Shown: positions 1-5,505, counted from the stretch's first letter. The stretch is DNA of 5,999 nt from Desulfobacteraceae bacterium (GCA_003819975.1 RPPU01000307.1:1-5999); one strand, 5' to 3'. The notes: generated from the letters alone by a model not told the origin. Numbers and translations are program-made.

Positions 1-586
1 AAGTATAGGCAATGGTTCCGTAATTGCCCGTGGCATTGGTCAACCGGTTCAGATCGTCATAAACAAAAGTCTGGTTCTTAGCCGGGGTCACAAGATCCTG
101 GATATTGGTGATGTTGCTGTTGGCATTATAGACATAGGTTCGGTTATAGATCGACCCGGTTTGGGAGCCGGTCAATCGGTAAAGCTGGTCATAGGTCATG
201 ACTTGGTTCAAGCCATTGCCTAAGGTTAAACCGTTTACCGGCCCAAAGGGGAGGCGGGTCATGTTCTGGAGCAGGTTAACCGTATTAGCCTCATAGGTCG
301 TGCTCATGCCCGAAATCTGACCGGCAATGTTTTTCTGATAAGTTACGACCCGGCCCGAAGGGTAGGTCATGGTTTCGAGTTCGTTGTTTTTATTATACCC
401 GTACATAATCTGAAAAGAGATATTGTTGATGGTCCGGGTCTCGAGTTCCAATCGCCCCAGATTGTCATACTCCAATGTTTGCGAACCGGAAGGATCGGTT
501 ACCTGGGTCAGCTTGCCTTTGGCATTGGAGCCTTGATCATAGGTATAGGTCACGAGGCCGTCCGGAGCCATAGGGGTTCCGTTCTG
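1..586 (-). CDS. RHS protein, C-terminal-side segment: YD repeats, partial at the window edge
   Basis: On the minus strand a third frame is open from the second lesion to the edge of the window with no stop. It begins QNGTPMAPDGLVTYTYDQ and continues with YD-type units such as LEYDNLGRLELETR, MTYDQLYRLTGSQTG, YVYNANSNITNIQD and FVYDDLNRLTNATG. This is unmistakably the continuation of the RHS protein. A local ATG lies at 569-571, but it sits inside repeat sequence and has no clear ribosome binding site, so independent translation is unlikely. The terminal RHS core motif and any C-terminal toxin domain lie to the left of the window and cannot be seen. Confidence 0.8.
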
Positions 587-1175
587 ACGTTCTGATAATA
601 GCGCTTGGTCAAGACCCGGTTCAGGACATCATAGGTGAAGCGGGTCTCCTGGCTCTTGCTGTCAATCATGGAGACCAGGTTATTGGATTCGTCATAGAGA
701 TAGGTTGCCGTGCCCGTATCGGGCGAGGTCACGGACAGGACCCGGCCCAGGTCGTCATAAACATATTGGGTCGTGTTGTTCTTGGCATCAATGACCGCTG
801 TCAGGTGATCCTGGCTGTCATAGGTATAGGAGGTCAGGACATTGCCGGGCTGGATCACGCTCTTGATCCGGTTGAACAGGTCGTATTGATAGGTCGTGGT
901 TTTTCCCCGGGGATCTTTAATGGAGCTGATATTTCCGGTGGTGTCGTAACTATACTCGGTAAAGGTGTTATCGGGGTTGATGGTTTTCCAAAGCTTGCCG
1001 GGCTGGGTGGGGTGTTGATAATCAAAGCGCATCTGATAGGTACGGCTGTTGGCCGGGGTATAATAACCCTGTTCGGTGCGGTTGCCTTTCAAGTCATAAC
1101 TGTATTTGAGGTAATTGCCCGTGGGATCGGTGATACGATCCAAGCGGCCATAGGTGGTCTCATAGGTATAGGTCA
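537..1175. repeat. DNA-level YD-repeat matches inside the RHS gene
   Basis: The protein repeats are conserved enough to leave short identical DNA stretches. TCATAGGTATAGGTCA occurs at 537-552 and again at 1160-1175, and its first 13 bases also occur at 818-830. TGTTGGCCGGGGT recurs near 1048 and 1249. These encode the T-Y-T-Y-D and T-P-A-N parts of different units. They could support recombination between units, which is how RHS genes lose or gain repeats, but I see no sign of such an event apart from the local lesion at 580-594. Confidence 0.6.
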
Positions 1176-1434
1176 TGGTGACGCCCATGGCATCGGTTAT
1201 TGAGGCGATGTCGCCGGCCGTATTATAGTTATAGGTGACCACGGCATTGTTGGCCGGGGTGGTGCGGGTCTTGACCCGGCCCCTGGAATCATAGGTCATG
1301 GTGGCGATGAGCCCGTTTGGGTCAATCACGCGGCCCACATGGCCGGCGGCGTCATACTGGTCATAAAGGGTGGTGCCGATCAGGGGTTGGGTGATGCTCT
1401 CAAGATCGCCGTTGGCATAATAGGAATAGGTCAC
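550..1434 (-). CDS. RHS protein, middle segment: YD repeats (continues from 1473 in this frame)
   Basis: This segment is almost entirely tandem YD repeats of roughly 20 residues, such as MTYDSRGRVKTRTTP, YTYETTYGRLDRITD and YVYDDLGRVLSVTSPD. The nominal start is a GTG at 1434 with no convincing ribosome binding site. I do not think it is a true start, because the same frame reads sensibly upstream to 1473 (LTVDGPKPGDQDKVTYSYY), directly joining the end of the preceding segment. The last dozen residues before the TGA at 550-552 (from about V-R-T-E-P onward) are out-of-frame sequence after the 8-bp lesion at 580-594, so the real protein sense ends near 595. It is probably not translated on its own. 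Confidence 0.75.
   Translation of the reverse strand: MTYSYYANGDLESITQPLIGTTLYDQYDAAGHVGRVIDPNGLIATMTYDSRGRVKTRTTPANNAVVTYNYNTAGDIASITDAMGVTMTYTYETTYGRLDRITDPTGNYLKYSYDLKGNRTEQGYYTPANSRTYQMRFDYQHPTQPGKLWKTINPDNTFTEYSYDTTGNISSIKDPRGKTTTYQYDLFNRIKSVIQPGNVLTSYTYDSQDHLTAVIDAKNNTTQYVYDDLGRVLSVTSPDTGTATYLYDESNNLVSMIDSKSQETRFTYDVLNRVLTKRYYQNVRTEPLWLRTAS
580..594. repeat. 7-bp direct repeat, period 8, that shifts the RHS frame
   Basis: CGTTCTG occurs at 580-586 and again at 588-594, separated by one A. Read on the minus strand this is CAGAACG-T-CAGAACG. Removing one 8-bp unit restores a coherent reading, R-Y-Y-Q-N-G-T-P-M-A-P-D-G-L-V-T-Y, and joins the middle and left RHS segments in frame. A small tandem duplication is therefore the simplest explanation of the frame change. 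Short repeats of this kind can also contract again by strand slippage. Confidence 0.7.
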
Positions 1435-1469
1435 TTTATCCTGGTCGCCGGGTTTGGGTCCGTCAACGG

Positions 1470-1476
1470 TCAGGGC
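1470..1476 (-). other. Probable single-base deletion in a C run (frameshift in RHS gene)
   Basis: On the minus strand the reading is AAA GGC CAG CCC TGA. Adding one C to the CCC run gives CAG CCC CTG ACC, and the protein reads F-T-Y-N-A-K-G-Q-P-L-T-V-D-G-P-K-P-G, which is the usual phrasing of this RHS subfamily. One missing base therefore explains the premature stop. A homopolymer miscall and a true mutation would look the same here. Confidence 0.7.
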
Positions 1477-3137
1477 TGGCCTTTGGCATTGTAGGTAAAG
1501 AGGGTGACCGACTCATAGGGCACAACCGAACCGCTCTGATCTTTGGTATAGCCTTTCTCGATTTGGCGATAGACTAGATTTGAGGGATTTTCATTGGGCA
1601 CGGAGTTAGCGTCATTGTCATAGTCGTAGATGGTTTGTTTGGAATAGGTGGGGCTTAAGAGCGATTTTTCAGTGATGCTCAGTTTGGCGCCTGAAACCGG
1701 ATGATAAGTGTAGTTAAATGTTCGTTGGCTGCTGGTGCCGGAGGCATGAATTTCGGTCTGGTAGCGGCTTTGGCTGTCAAAGCTTTGATATTTGTCGATC
1801 CGACCGTTGGCGAGTTCCTTTTCAATGACCCGGCGTTGAGTGTCGTAAGCATAGCGCACCCCATCGCCGCCGCAACTGGTACAGCCGCCGGTTTGGGTGA
1901 CATTTGTAATACGGCGAATGCCGTTGATTTTTTGAATTGTATATATTTTCTTTACATCCCACGCGTCATAAACCCAGACCATGCTACCACCATACATAAT
2001 CCATACGCCCTTACCATCGCGAGTTACATTTTTCCAAGCACGATCCAAGCTATCGTATTGCCAACTCGCAATAAAAGCTCCGGATAAAGTACGCTTTTCA
2101 GTCAGGTTATGATTATCGTTTGTGTCCTGATAACGATTTTCAATACCGGAACCGTCCGCGTAAATGACTCTGGTGAGATTGCCTGCTGCGTCATATTGGT
2201 AATAAACCCAGATTCCGTCAGGGACAGAAGGGGTGATCGGTCCGGTGACTTGGGCGATACGGCCGGCGGTATTGTAAACAAAGCCGATACTGCGGCCGGT
2301 GGCCTGATCCGTCACGCTTTGCAAACGGTTATTTGCGTCATAAGCCAGGGTCTGGACTTGACCTTTGCCGTCTTTTTTTGAGATCAACTTAAAAGAAGCA
2401 TTAAAACGATATTCGATTTCATTGGCACGGTACCAAGTGAAGGTTCCATCCGTTTCTTTTCTTAAACTGCCTTTAGTGGATAGAATTCCCGTATATAAGC
2501 CATCACCGTCATTGTCTTGATAATAATAGGTTTGGTTGGCTTCATCCCGAATTTGGTAAGCGCGGGTATCGGGAGGTCCAAATGGTTCCAAGACCAGGTT
2601 ATAATTATGAGTCCAACTGAAGCCGAAAGGAGAATTTACGTTTACTCGACTGCGGTAGGTTCGATAGAGTTCAAACCCTTTTTCAAAAGTCGTATTAAAA
2701 GATAGATCCGTATCTTGTCCGGTATAATTACCGGTCAGAATATTGATGGGATCGCCAGCTGTATCCGCCGGGCATTGTTGGCCGGATTTCGGATCTTCTT
2801 TACTGCAGCCGCAATCATAGGCGGGTAAATCTTCAGGCATATTAATAGAATAATAGCAAATATTCTGCACATCACAAGGAGTCACTGCTTCCTGCCAGTT
2901 TGTAACCCAACCGCAGGTACTTACACAAATAAAACCGGGATATAGATTCGCGCAAGGTCCTCCCGACGAGTGTCCGGGTAATCCAAGACATTCCTGACCG
3001 GCTTTATAGGCCGTATTCATATCTTCATAAAAAGAATATTTAACAGTGCTTTTTGTCCCCCAGCATCCAAATGATATGCCGGGGACGAAACAAAACCAAA
3101 AAATGAATATTAAAATTGTACATATTATTTTTTTCAT
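1470..3137 (-). CDS. RHS protein, N-terminal segment: signal peptide, Cys-rich domain, DUF6531, YD repeats
   Basis: This is a 555-residue open segment. It starts at ATG 3137, preceded by AAGGGG with a 6-nt spacer, a good ribosome binding site. Residues 1-24 form a signal peptide: a Lys-Lys n-region, a hydrophobic core rich in Ile/Phe, then a small-residue end before Cys25. That Cys lacks a proper lipobox (I-S-F-G-C), so a lipoprotein is uncertain. Residues 25-122 hold ten cysteines (25, 50, 62, 71, 75, 88, 94, 109, 111, 122), suggesting disulfides outside the cytoplasm. Residues 128-185 match DUF6531: GDPINILTGNY, then ELYRTYRSR and the FGFSWTHNYNL signature. YD repeats follow from about residue 255, for example LAYDANNRLQSVTD and YYQYDAAGNLTRV. 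A G-C-T-S-C-G motif sits at 418-423. The TGA after AKGQP is premature, because the next frame continues with LTVDGP. Confidence 0.85.
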   Translation of the reverse strand: MKKIICTILIFIFWFCFVPGISFGCWGTKSTVKYSFYEDMNTAYKAGQECLGLPGHSSGGPCANLYPGFICVSTCGWVTNWQEAVTPCDVQNICYYSINMPEDLPAYDCGCSKEDPKSGQQCPADTAGDPINILTGNYTGQDTDLSFNTTFEKGFELYRTYRSRVNVNSPFGFSWTHNYNLVLEPFGPPDTRAYQIRDEANQTYYYQDNDGDGLYTGILSTKGSLRKETDGTFTWYRANEIEYRFNASFKLISKKDGKGQVQTLAYDANNRLQSVTDQATGRSIGFVYNTAGRIAQVTGPITPSVPDGIWVYYQYDAAGNLTRVIYADGSGIENRYQDTNDNHNLTEKRTLSGAFIASWQYDSLDRAWKNVTRDGKGVWIMYGGSMVWVYDAWDVKKIYTIQKINGIRRITNVTQTGGCTSCGGDGVRYAYDTQRRVIEKELANGRIDKYQSFDSQSRYQTEIHASGTSSQRTFNYTYHPVSGAKLSITEKSLLSPTYSKQTIYDYDNDANSVPNENPSNLVYRQIEKGYTKDQSGSVVPYESVTLFTYNAKGQP

Positions 3138-3253
3138 ATTTGGCCCCTTTTTGATGAAAAATGCTCTTTGACAGACATTGCCTTAAACCTGATAATGCAA
3201 TGATGTGTCACTGTAGATTGGCTTTGTGATTACCTCGCTTCTTTAGCTTTCGT

Positions 3254-3277
3254 AAAAACGAGAGCCTCGGGTTTTTT
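3254..3277. terminator. Possible bidirectional rho-independent terminator
   Basis: AAAAA, a CGAG-AGC-CTCG stem-loop, GG, then TTTTTT. Read on the minus strand the short stem is followed directly by TTTTT and preceded by A6, so transcripts coming from the rmlB side would end here before the RHS gene. Read on the plus strand the T6 follows after two G. The stem has only four GC-rich pairs unless the flanking A and T tracts also pair. An alternative stem, GCTTTCGT/ACGAGAGC at 3247-3266, competes with it. Confidence 0.4.
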
Positions 3278-3315
3278 AATGCCTGAGTTCAAGAAGTTTT
3301 AAAAATCGAAAAACG

Positions 3316-3356
3316 GAGCATAAGGTTTAATAAATGCCGTGAGCTTCCGTATGCTC
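3316..3356. repeat. Imperfect inverted repeat, 10-bp arms
   Basis: GAGCATAAGG at 3316-3325 faces CCGTATGCTC at 3347-3356, with 9 of 10 positions pairing and a 21-base loop. It lies in AT-rich gene-free sequence about 180 bp upstream of the RHS start. It could be an RNA hairpin or a regulator site. There is no T run beside it, so it is not a typical terminator. Confidence 0.35.
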
Positions 3357-3503
3357 ATTGTAAAAACAGTATTATTGGGATGTCCTCTATTTGGTTGAGA
3401 TTTGCCTCAAGTTGTATTCACATCTTAAAGGCTTTGTCAAATTAAATTTTTTAAGCTGTTTTTTTTAATTACTCAAGTACTTAAAAATGTCTTTAAAAAT
3501 GGA

Positions 3504-3578
3504 CGTTCGTGCTGAGCTTGTCGAAGCATGAACTCATAAAAGTTGCTTGTTCACCCTTCGACAAGCTCAGGCCGAACG
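3504..3578. repeat. REP-like palindrome pair in inverted orientation
   Basis: Two 29-bp units, 3505-3533 and 3549-3577, face each other across a 15-base spacer. They share a perfect 15-bp core, CTTCGACAAGCTCAG at 3556-3570 and its complement at 3512-3526, and 26 of 30 positions pair between the full arms. Each unit is also an imperfect palindrome by itself (GTTCGTGCT with AGCATGAAC; GTTCACCCT with AGGCCGAAC). This nested arrangement is typical of repetitive extragenic palindromes and of miniature elements. The core is a familiar intergenic repeat in many bacterial genomes. On the minus strand a T5 run (3495-3499) follows a few bases after the structure, so it may also end or protect the rmlB transcript. 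Confidence 0.65.
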
Positions 3579-3845
3579 GGGAGGTACAGCGGTGAACCTG
3601 AGTAGTTACGTTTTTGATATTGATCGGGCGATATTACACGTGAGCGCCAAAAAAAACATTTAATGCAGATGCGGCGGTTAACGACCGGTAAAGATCGAGA
3701 AGGTTTCGGAGCTGATAGGTTTTATATGGATCGTTGCCTGAGTCGGCGATGTGCTTTGAAAAGCATGATGAATCGAGCAGGTTTTCTAAATGGCGCCGGG
3801 ATTTGCGGCGCAGTGGAACCGGTATGAACGGCGGCGGCAAGTTGG

Positions 3846-3865
3846 AAGCCGGGTTCGATCGGCTT
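3846..3865. terminator. Weak stem-loop just after the rmlB stop
   Basis: AAGCCG at 3846-3851 pairs perfectly with CGGCTT at 3860-3865 across an 8-base loop, immediately downstream of the rmlB TGA. In the direction of rmlB transcription no T run follows, so it would be at best a pause or mRNA-stabilising hairpin rather than an intrinsic terminator. Confidence 0.2.
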
Positions 3866-3866
3866 T

Positions 3867-4946
3867 TCAAGAGGTCAGACGTTTGCCGTACTGTTTTTCA
3901 TAATATTTTAAATAGCTTCCGTCCCTAACTGCTTGAACCCAGGCTGCATTTTCAAGATACCAGTCAATGGTTTTTTGCAGGCCTTGTTCGAAAGGAACTT
4001 CGGGTTGCCACCCGGTTTCCCGGTGCAGTTTGGCGATATCGATGGCATATCTCTGGTCGTGTCCGGGCCGGTCCGTGACGAATTTCATCAGGCGCTGCCT
4101 GGGTCCGGCAGCGGGGCTGCCCAGTTTTCGATCCAAGTAGTCGCAGATGAATGCAACGACTTCTTTATTTTGCTTTTCGCTGCGGCCGCCGATGTTATAA
4201 CTTTCGCCGGGCCGGCCTTTTTCCAACACACGCAGAAGGGCTTCGCAATGGTCGCCGACATAAACCCAGTCCCGCACATTGCGGCCGTCGCCGTAGATCG
4301 GCAGGGCCAGTCCGCTTAGGGCGTTATGGATCATGAGGGGGATCAGTTTTTCGGGAAATTGATAGGGACCGTAATTATTCGAGGAATGGGTCACGAGCAC
4401 GGGCAATCCGAACGTTCTGAAATAGGATTTGGCCAAATGATCGGCCGCGGCTTTGCTGGCCGAGTAGGGGCTGGAGGGGTCGTACGGCGTTGTTTCCGTG
4501 AAACAGCCGAAGGCGCCGAGCGAACCGTAGACTTCGTCGGTGGAGATCTGGAGAAAGCGTTTGGCGCCGGAACCGGCAGCGCCCGGGTGCAGCCAATGCT
4601 TGCGGGCGGCTTCCAATAGAATATAAGTTCCCTGTATATTGGTTTTGATAAAGGCATCCGGCCCCAAAATGCTGCGGTCCACATGGGTTTCAGCGGCAAA
4701 GTTGAGGATCCATTGAAGGTCATGTTCTTGAAAAAGGCTTTCAACTAGTTGCGGATCGCAGATATCGCCTTTGACAAACCGATAGTGTCGGGGAAACTTT
4801 TTTTCAATGTCGCTTAAATTGGCCGGGTTACCGGCGTAAGTCAGTTTGTCCAGGTTGATAACATGGATATTGGGTTTGGTCGACAAAATATACCGGATGA
4901 AGTTGGAACCGATGAAGCCGCAGCCGCCGGTGATAAGGATATGCAT
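3867..4946 (-). CDS. rmlB: dTDP-glucose 4,6-dehydratase
   Basis: This cytoplasmic NAD-dependent enzyme of the extended short-chain dehydrogenase (SDR) family converts dTDP-glucose to dTDP-4-keto-6-deoxyglucose. That is the second step toward dTDP-rhamnose and the branch point to other deoxysugars of surface polysaccharides. The 359 residues match the usual length of about 350-360. The Rossmann motif G-G-C-G-F-I-G is at 7-13 and the NAD-ribose-binding region NLDKLTYAGN at 31-40. FAAETHVDRS is at 83-92, and the catalytic Thr136-Asp137-Glu138 lies in ISTDEVYG. The Tyr161-x3-Lys165 pair is in YSASK. SNNYGPYQFPEKLIP (189-203), GDGRNVRDWVYV (219-230) and DRPGHDQRYAID (292-303) complete the signature. 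Serine 188 stands where many relatives have Cys before SNNYGP. ATG 4946 fits the family N-terminus, and an in-frame stop lies just upstream. GGGAGG precedes it with a long 15-nt spacer. HicB-like gene upstream on the same strand, 54 bp away. No rmlA, rmlC or rmlD is in the window. Confidence 0.95.
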   Translation of the reverse strand: MHILITGGCGFIGSNFIRYILSTKPNIHVINLDKLTYAGNPANLSDIEKKFPRHYRFVKGDICDPQLVESLFQEHDLQWILNFAAETHVDRSILGPDAFIKTNIQGTYILLEAARKHWLHPGAAGSGAKRFLQISTDEVYGSLGAFGCFTETTPYDPSSPYSASKAAADHLAKSYFRTFGLPVLVTHSSNNYGPYQFPEKLIPLMIHNALSGLALPIYGDGRNVRDWVYVGDHCEALLRVLEKGRPGESYNIGGRSEKQNKEVVAFICDYLDRKLGSPAAGPRQRLMKFVTDRPGHDQRYAIDIAKLHRETGWQPEVPFEQGLQKTIDWYLENAAWVQAVRDGSYLKYYEKQYGKRLTS

Positions 4947-4965
4947 GTTTGGACTCTATGGCCTC

Positions 4966-4984
4966 CCTTATTGCAACAATAAGG
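4966..4984. promoter_or_regulatory. 19-bp palindrome between hicB-like gene and rmlB
   Basis: CCTTATTG and CAATAAGG form a perfect 8-bp inverted repeat around 3 bases. It lies in the 54-bp spacer. On the minus strand its 3' arm runs straight into GAGG, the likely rmlB ribosome binding site, and the candidate -10 (4976-4981) lies inside it. It could be an operator for a dimeric regulator or an RNA hairpin next to the Shine-Dalgarno sequence. There is no T run, so a terminator is unlikely. Confidence 0.4.
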
Positions 4985-5004
4985 TTAACGTCTTAAATAC
5001 TCAA
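4976..5004 (-). promoter_or_regulatory. Weak candidate rmlB promoter
   Basis: On the minus strand, TTGAGT (4999-5004) and TATTGT (4976-4981) are separated by 17 bp, each matching 4 of 6 consensus sigma70 bases. The -35 overlaps the stop of the hicB-like gene and the -10 lies within the 19-bp palindrome. Read-through from the hicB promoter is the alternative source of rmlB transcription. Confidence 0.25.
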
Positions 5005-5324
5005 CTGACGGAGTTGTTCAATGTTTCAATAATATATGAATTTATGCTTAACTGGTTTTCCTTGGCTTTAAGACTTAATTTACGGTGTAATTCAGTTGGG
5101 ATTCTCAAGACAAATTTTCCTGAAAAAGGTTTTTCGGGTTCTTTCCCCCTTTGACGGCACCAATCAAGGTAATCATCCACGGAATCTTTAAAAGCTTTTT
5201 CAATCTCATCTACGTTATTGCCTTGAAGGGTGATGACGGTTCTGGCATTGAGGACTTCACCATGGAATATCTTGACTTCGTCGTCATATCCGACATGACC
5301 GTAATATCCTTTATAATTCATCAT
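5001..5324 (-). CDS. HicB-family antitoxin-like protein (orphan)
   Basis: This 107-residue protein has the two-part layout of the PF05534 HicB family. Residues 1-66 (MMNYKGYYGHVGYDD..., FHGEVLNARTVITLQG, then DSVDDYLDWCRQRGKEPEKP) form the small alpha-beta domain that in HicB proteins contacts the toxin. Residues 70-103 (KFVLRIPTELHRKLSLKAKE, then LSINSYIIETL) form a ribbon-helix-helix DNA-binding domain. Family members neutralise the HicA mRNA interferase and repress their own operon. No HicA-like gene is visible: the 54-bp and 181-bp flanking spacers are too short or empty, so this is an orphan or a diverged partner. ATG 5324 has GGAG with a 7-nt spacer. A second ATG follows directly at 5321. 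The gene is divergent from the mazEF-like operon, and rmlB lies 54 bp downstream. Confidence 0.8.
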   Translation of the reverse strand: MMNYKGYYGHVGYDDEVKIFHGEVLNARTVITLQGNNVDEIEKAFKDSVDDYLDWCRQRGKEPEKPFSGKFVLRIPTELHRKLSLKAKENQLSINSYIIETLNNSVS

Positions 5325-5354
5325 GGTTTTACTCCGAAGTTTTTTAATAACGCA

Positions 5355-5384
5355 ATTTTAAATATTTTATGGTATTTTTGTCAA
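5355..5384 (-). promoter_or_regulatory. sigma70-type promoter of the hicB-like gene
   Basis: On the minus strand a perfect TTGACA (5379-5384) and TAAAAT (5355-5360, 5 of 6 matches) are separated by 18 bp, in AT-rich sequence about 30 bp upstream of the hicB-like start. The -35 lies back to back with that of the divergent operon, forming a perfect 8-bp inverted repeat TTGTCAAG/CTTGACAA (5378-5385 and 5421-5428). Confidence 0.6.
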
Positions 5385-5421
5385 GAGATTTAATAAGTTA
5401 GGTAATCATAGGCCGGGAAAC

Positions 5422-5450
5422 TTGACAATTGTTTTTTAATGCCAAATAAT
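5422..5450 (+). promoter_or_regulatory. sigma70-type promoter of the mazEF-like operon
   Basis: A perfect TTGACA (5422-5427) is followed after 17 bp by AATAAT (5445-5450, 5 of 6 matches to TATAAT). Transcription would start near 5457, about 50 bp before the antitoxin start, leaving the 15-bp palindrome in the early transcribed region. Confidence 0.65.
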
Positions 5451-5476
5451 TATCAAAAAGATACAATAATTCTAAA

Positions 5477-5491
5477 ATGCATGCCATGCAT
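5477..5491. promoter_or_regulatory. 15-bp perfect palindrome, probable toxin-antitoxin operator
   Basis: ATGCATG-C-CATGCAT is perfectly symmetrical around one base. It lies between the predicted -10 and the ribosome binding site of the mazE-like gene. Type II toxin-antitoxin operons are usually repressed by the antitoxin or the complex binding such palindromes, so this is the natural operator candidate. Binding has not been shown, and the antitoxin has no obvious DNA-binding fold that I can name. Confidence 0.5.
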
Positions 5492-5505
5492 AATAGGGGG
5501 TAGAT

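Larger units (their letters stand above)
1..3137 (-). pseudogene. RHS/YD-repeat secreted protein gene, split over three frames, 3' end outside the window
   Basis: The minus strand from 3137 to the left edge encodes one continuous RHS-family protein, but the frame changes twice. The first segment ends at a TGA at 1470-1472. The second continues in another frame from about 1473 to about 587, and the third runs from about 586 past position 1. Every segment has the YD-repeat pattern (T-Y-x-Y-D/N, N-x-L/I, R-x-x-x-V), and protein sense resumes immediately at each join. RHS proteins are large secreted or surface proteins whose repeats form a hollow beta shell, often enclosing a variable C-terminal toxin. 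The C-terminal end, where a toxin would lie, is outside the window, so no toxin or immunity gene can be judged. I call it a pseudogene because two lesions break it as given. Sequencing or assembly error at one or both sites is a real alternative. Confidence 0.75.
3138..3866. other. Gene-free stretch between the RHS gene and rmlB
   Basis: About 730 bp separate the RHS start from the rmlB stop, both on the minus strand. I find no protein-coding gene I can support. The part next to the RHS gene (3138-3500) is AT-rich with several T and A runs. It should contain the RHS promoter, but I see no convincing -35/-10 pair. It holds a possible terminator (3254-3277) and an imperfect inverted repeat (3316-3356). 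A REP-like pair occupies 3504-3578. The rest, 3579-3866, has higher GC and short open frames on both strands with no recognisable protein family. Confidence 0.6.

Noticed and set aside
537..1175. A CRISPR-like array suggested by repeated TCATAGGTATAGG
   Set aside because: The repeats are short, irregularly spaced and encode the YD motif of the RHS protein in frame.
1470..1480. Programmed -1 frameshifting at the first RHS lesion
   Set aside because: The local sequence GGCCAGCCCTGA is not an X-XXY-YYZ slippery heptamer and no following hairpin is evident. A missing base in the C run is simpler.
1679..2705. Several plus-strand and alternative minus-strand open frames within the RHS gene
   Set aside because: They are shadows of the repeat-encoding strand. 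The RHS reading has the domain signatures and a ribosome binding site, and these do not.
3138..3500. A riboswitch (for example cyclic di-GMP type) ahead of the RHS gene
   Set aside because: Short stems and an ACGAGAGCC-like piece caught the eye, but the conserved core of known classes is not present on either strand.
3634..3870. A 78-codon minus-strand frame starting with TTG that overlaps the rmlB stop by 4 nt
   Set aside because: The overlap looks like translational coupling, but there is no Shine-Dalgarno sequence, the residue mix is rich in Ser, Arg and Asn, and I recognise no family. An opposite-strand frame of similar quality covers part of the same bases.
3734..3928. A 64-codon plus-strand frame over the rmlB 3' end
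   Set aside because: It overlaps the confidently coding end of rmlB in antisense and shows no family features.
3933..4744. Open frames on both strands inside rmlB
   Set aside because: They lie wholly within a gene with complete catalytic motifs and are side effects of its GC-rich third positions.
5325..5505. A HicA toxin or its remnant upstream of the hicB-like gene
   Set aside because: The 181-bp spacer is AT-rich, filled by two promoters and a palindrome, and contains no frame resembling HicA.
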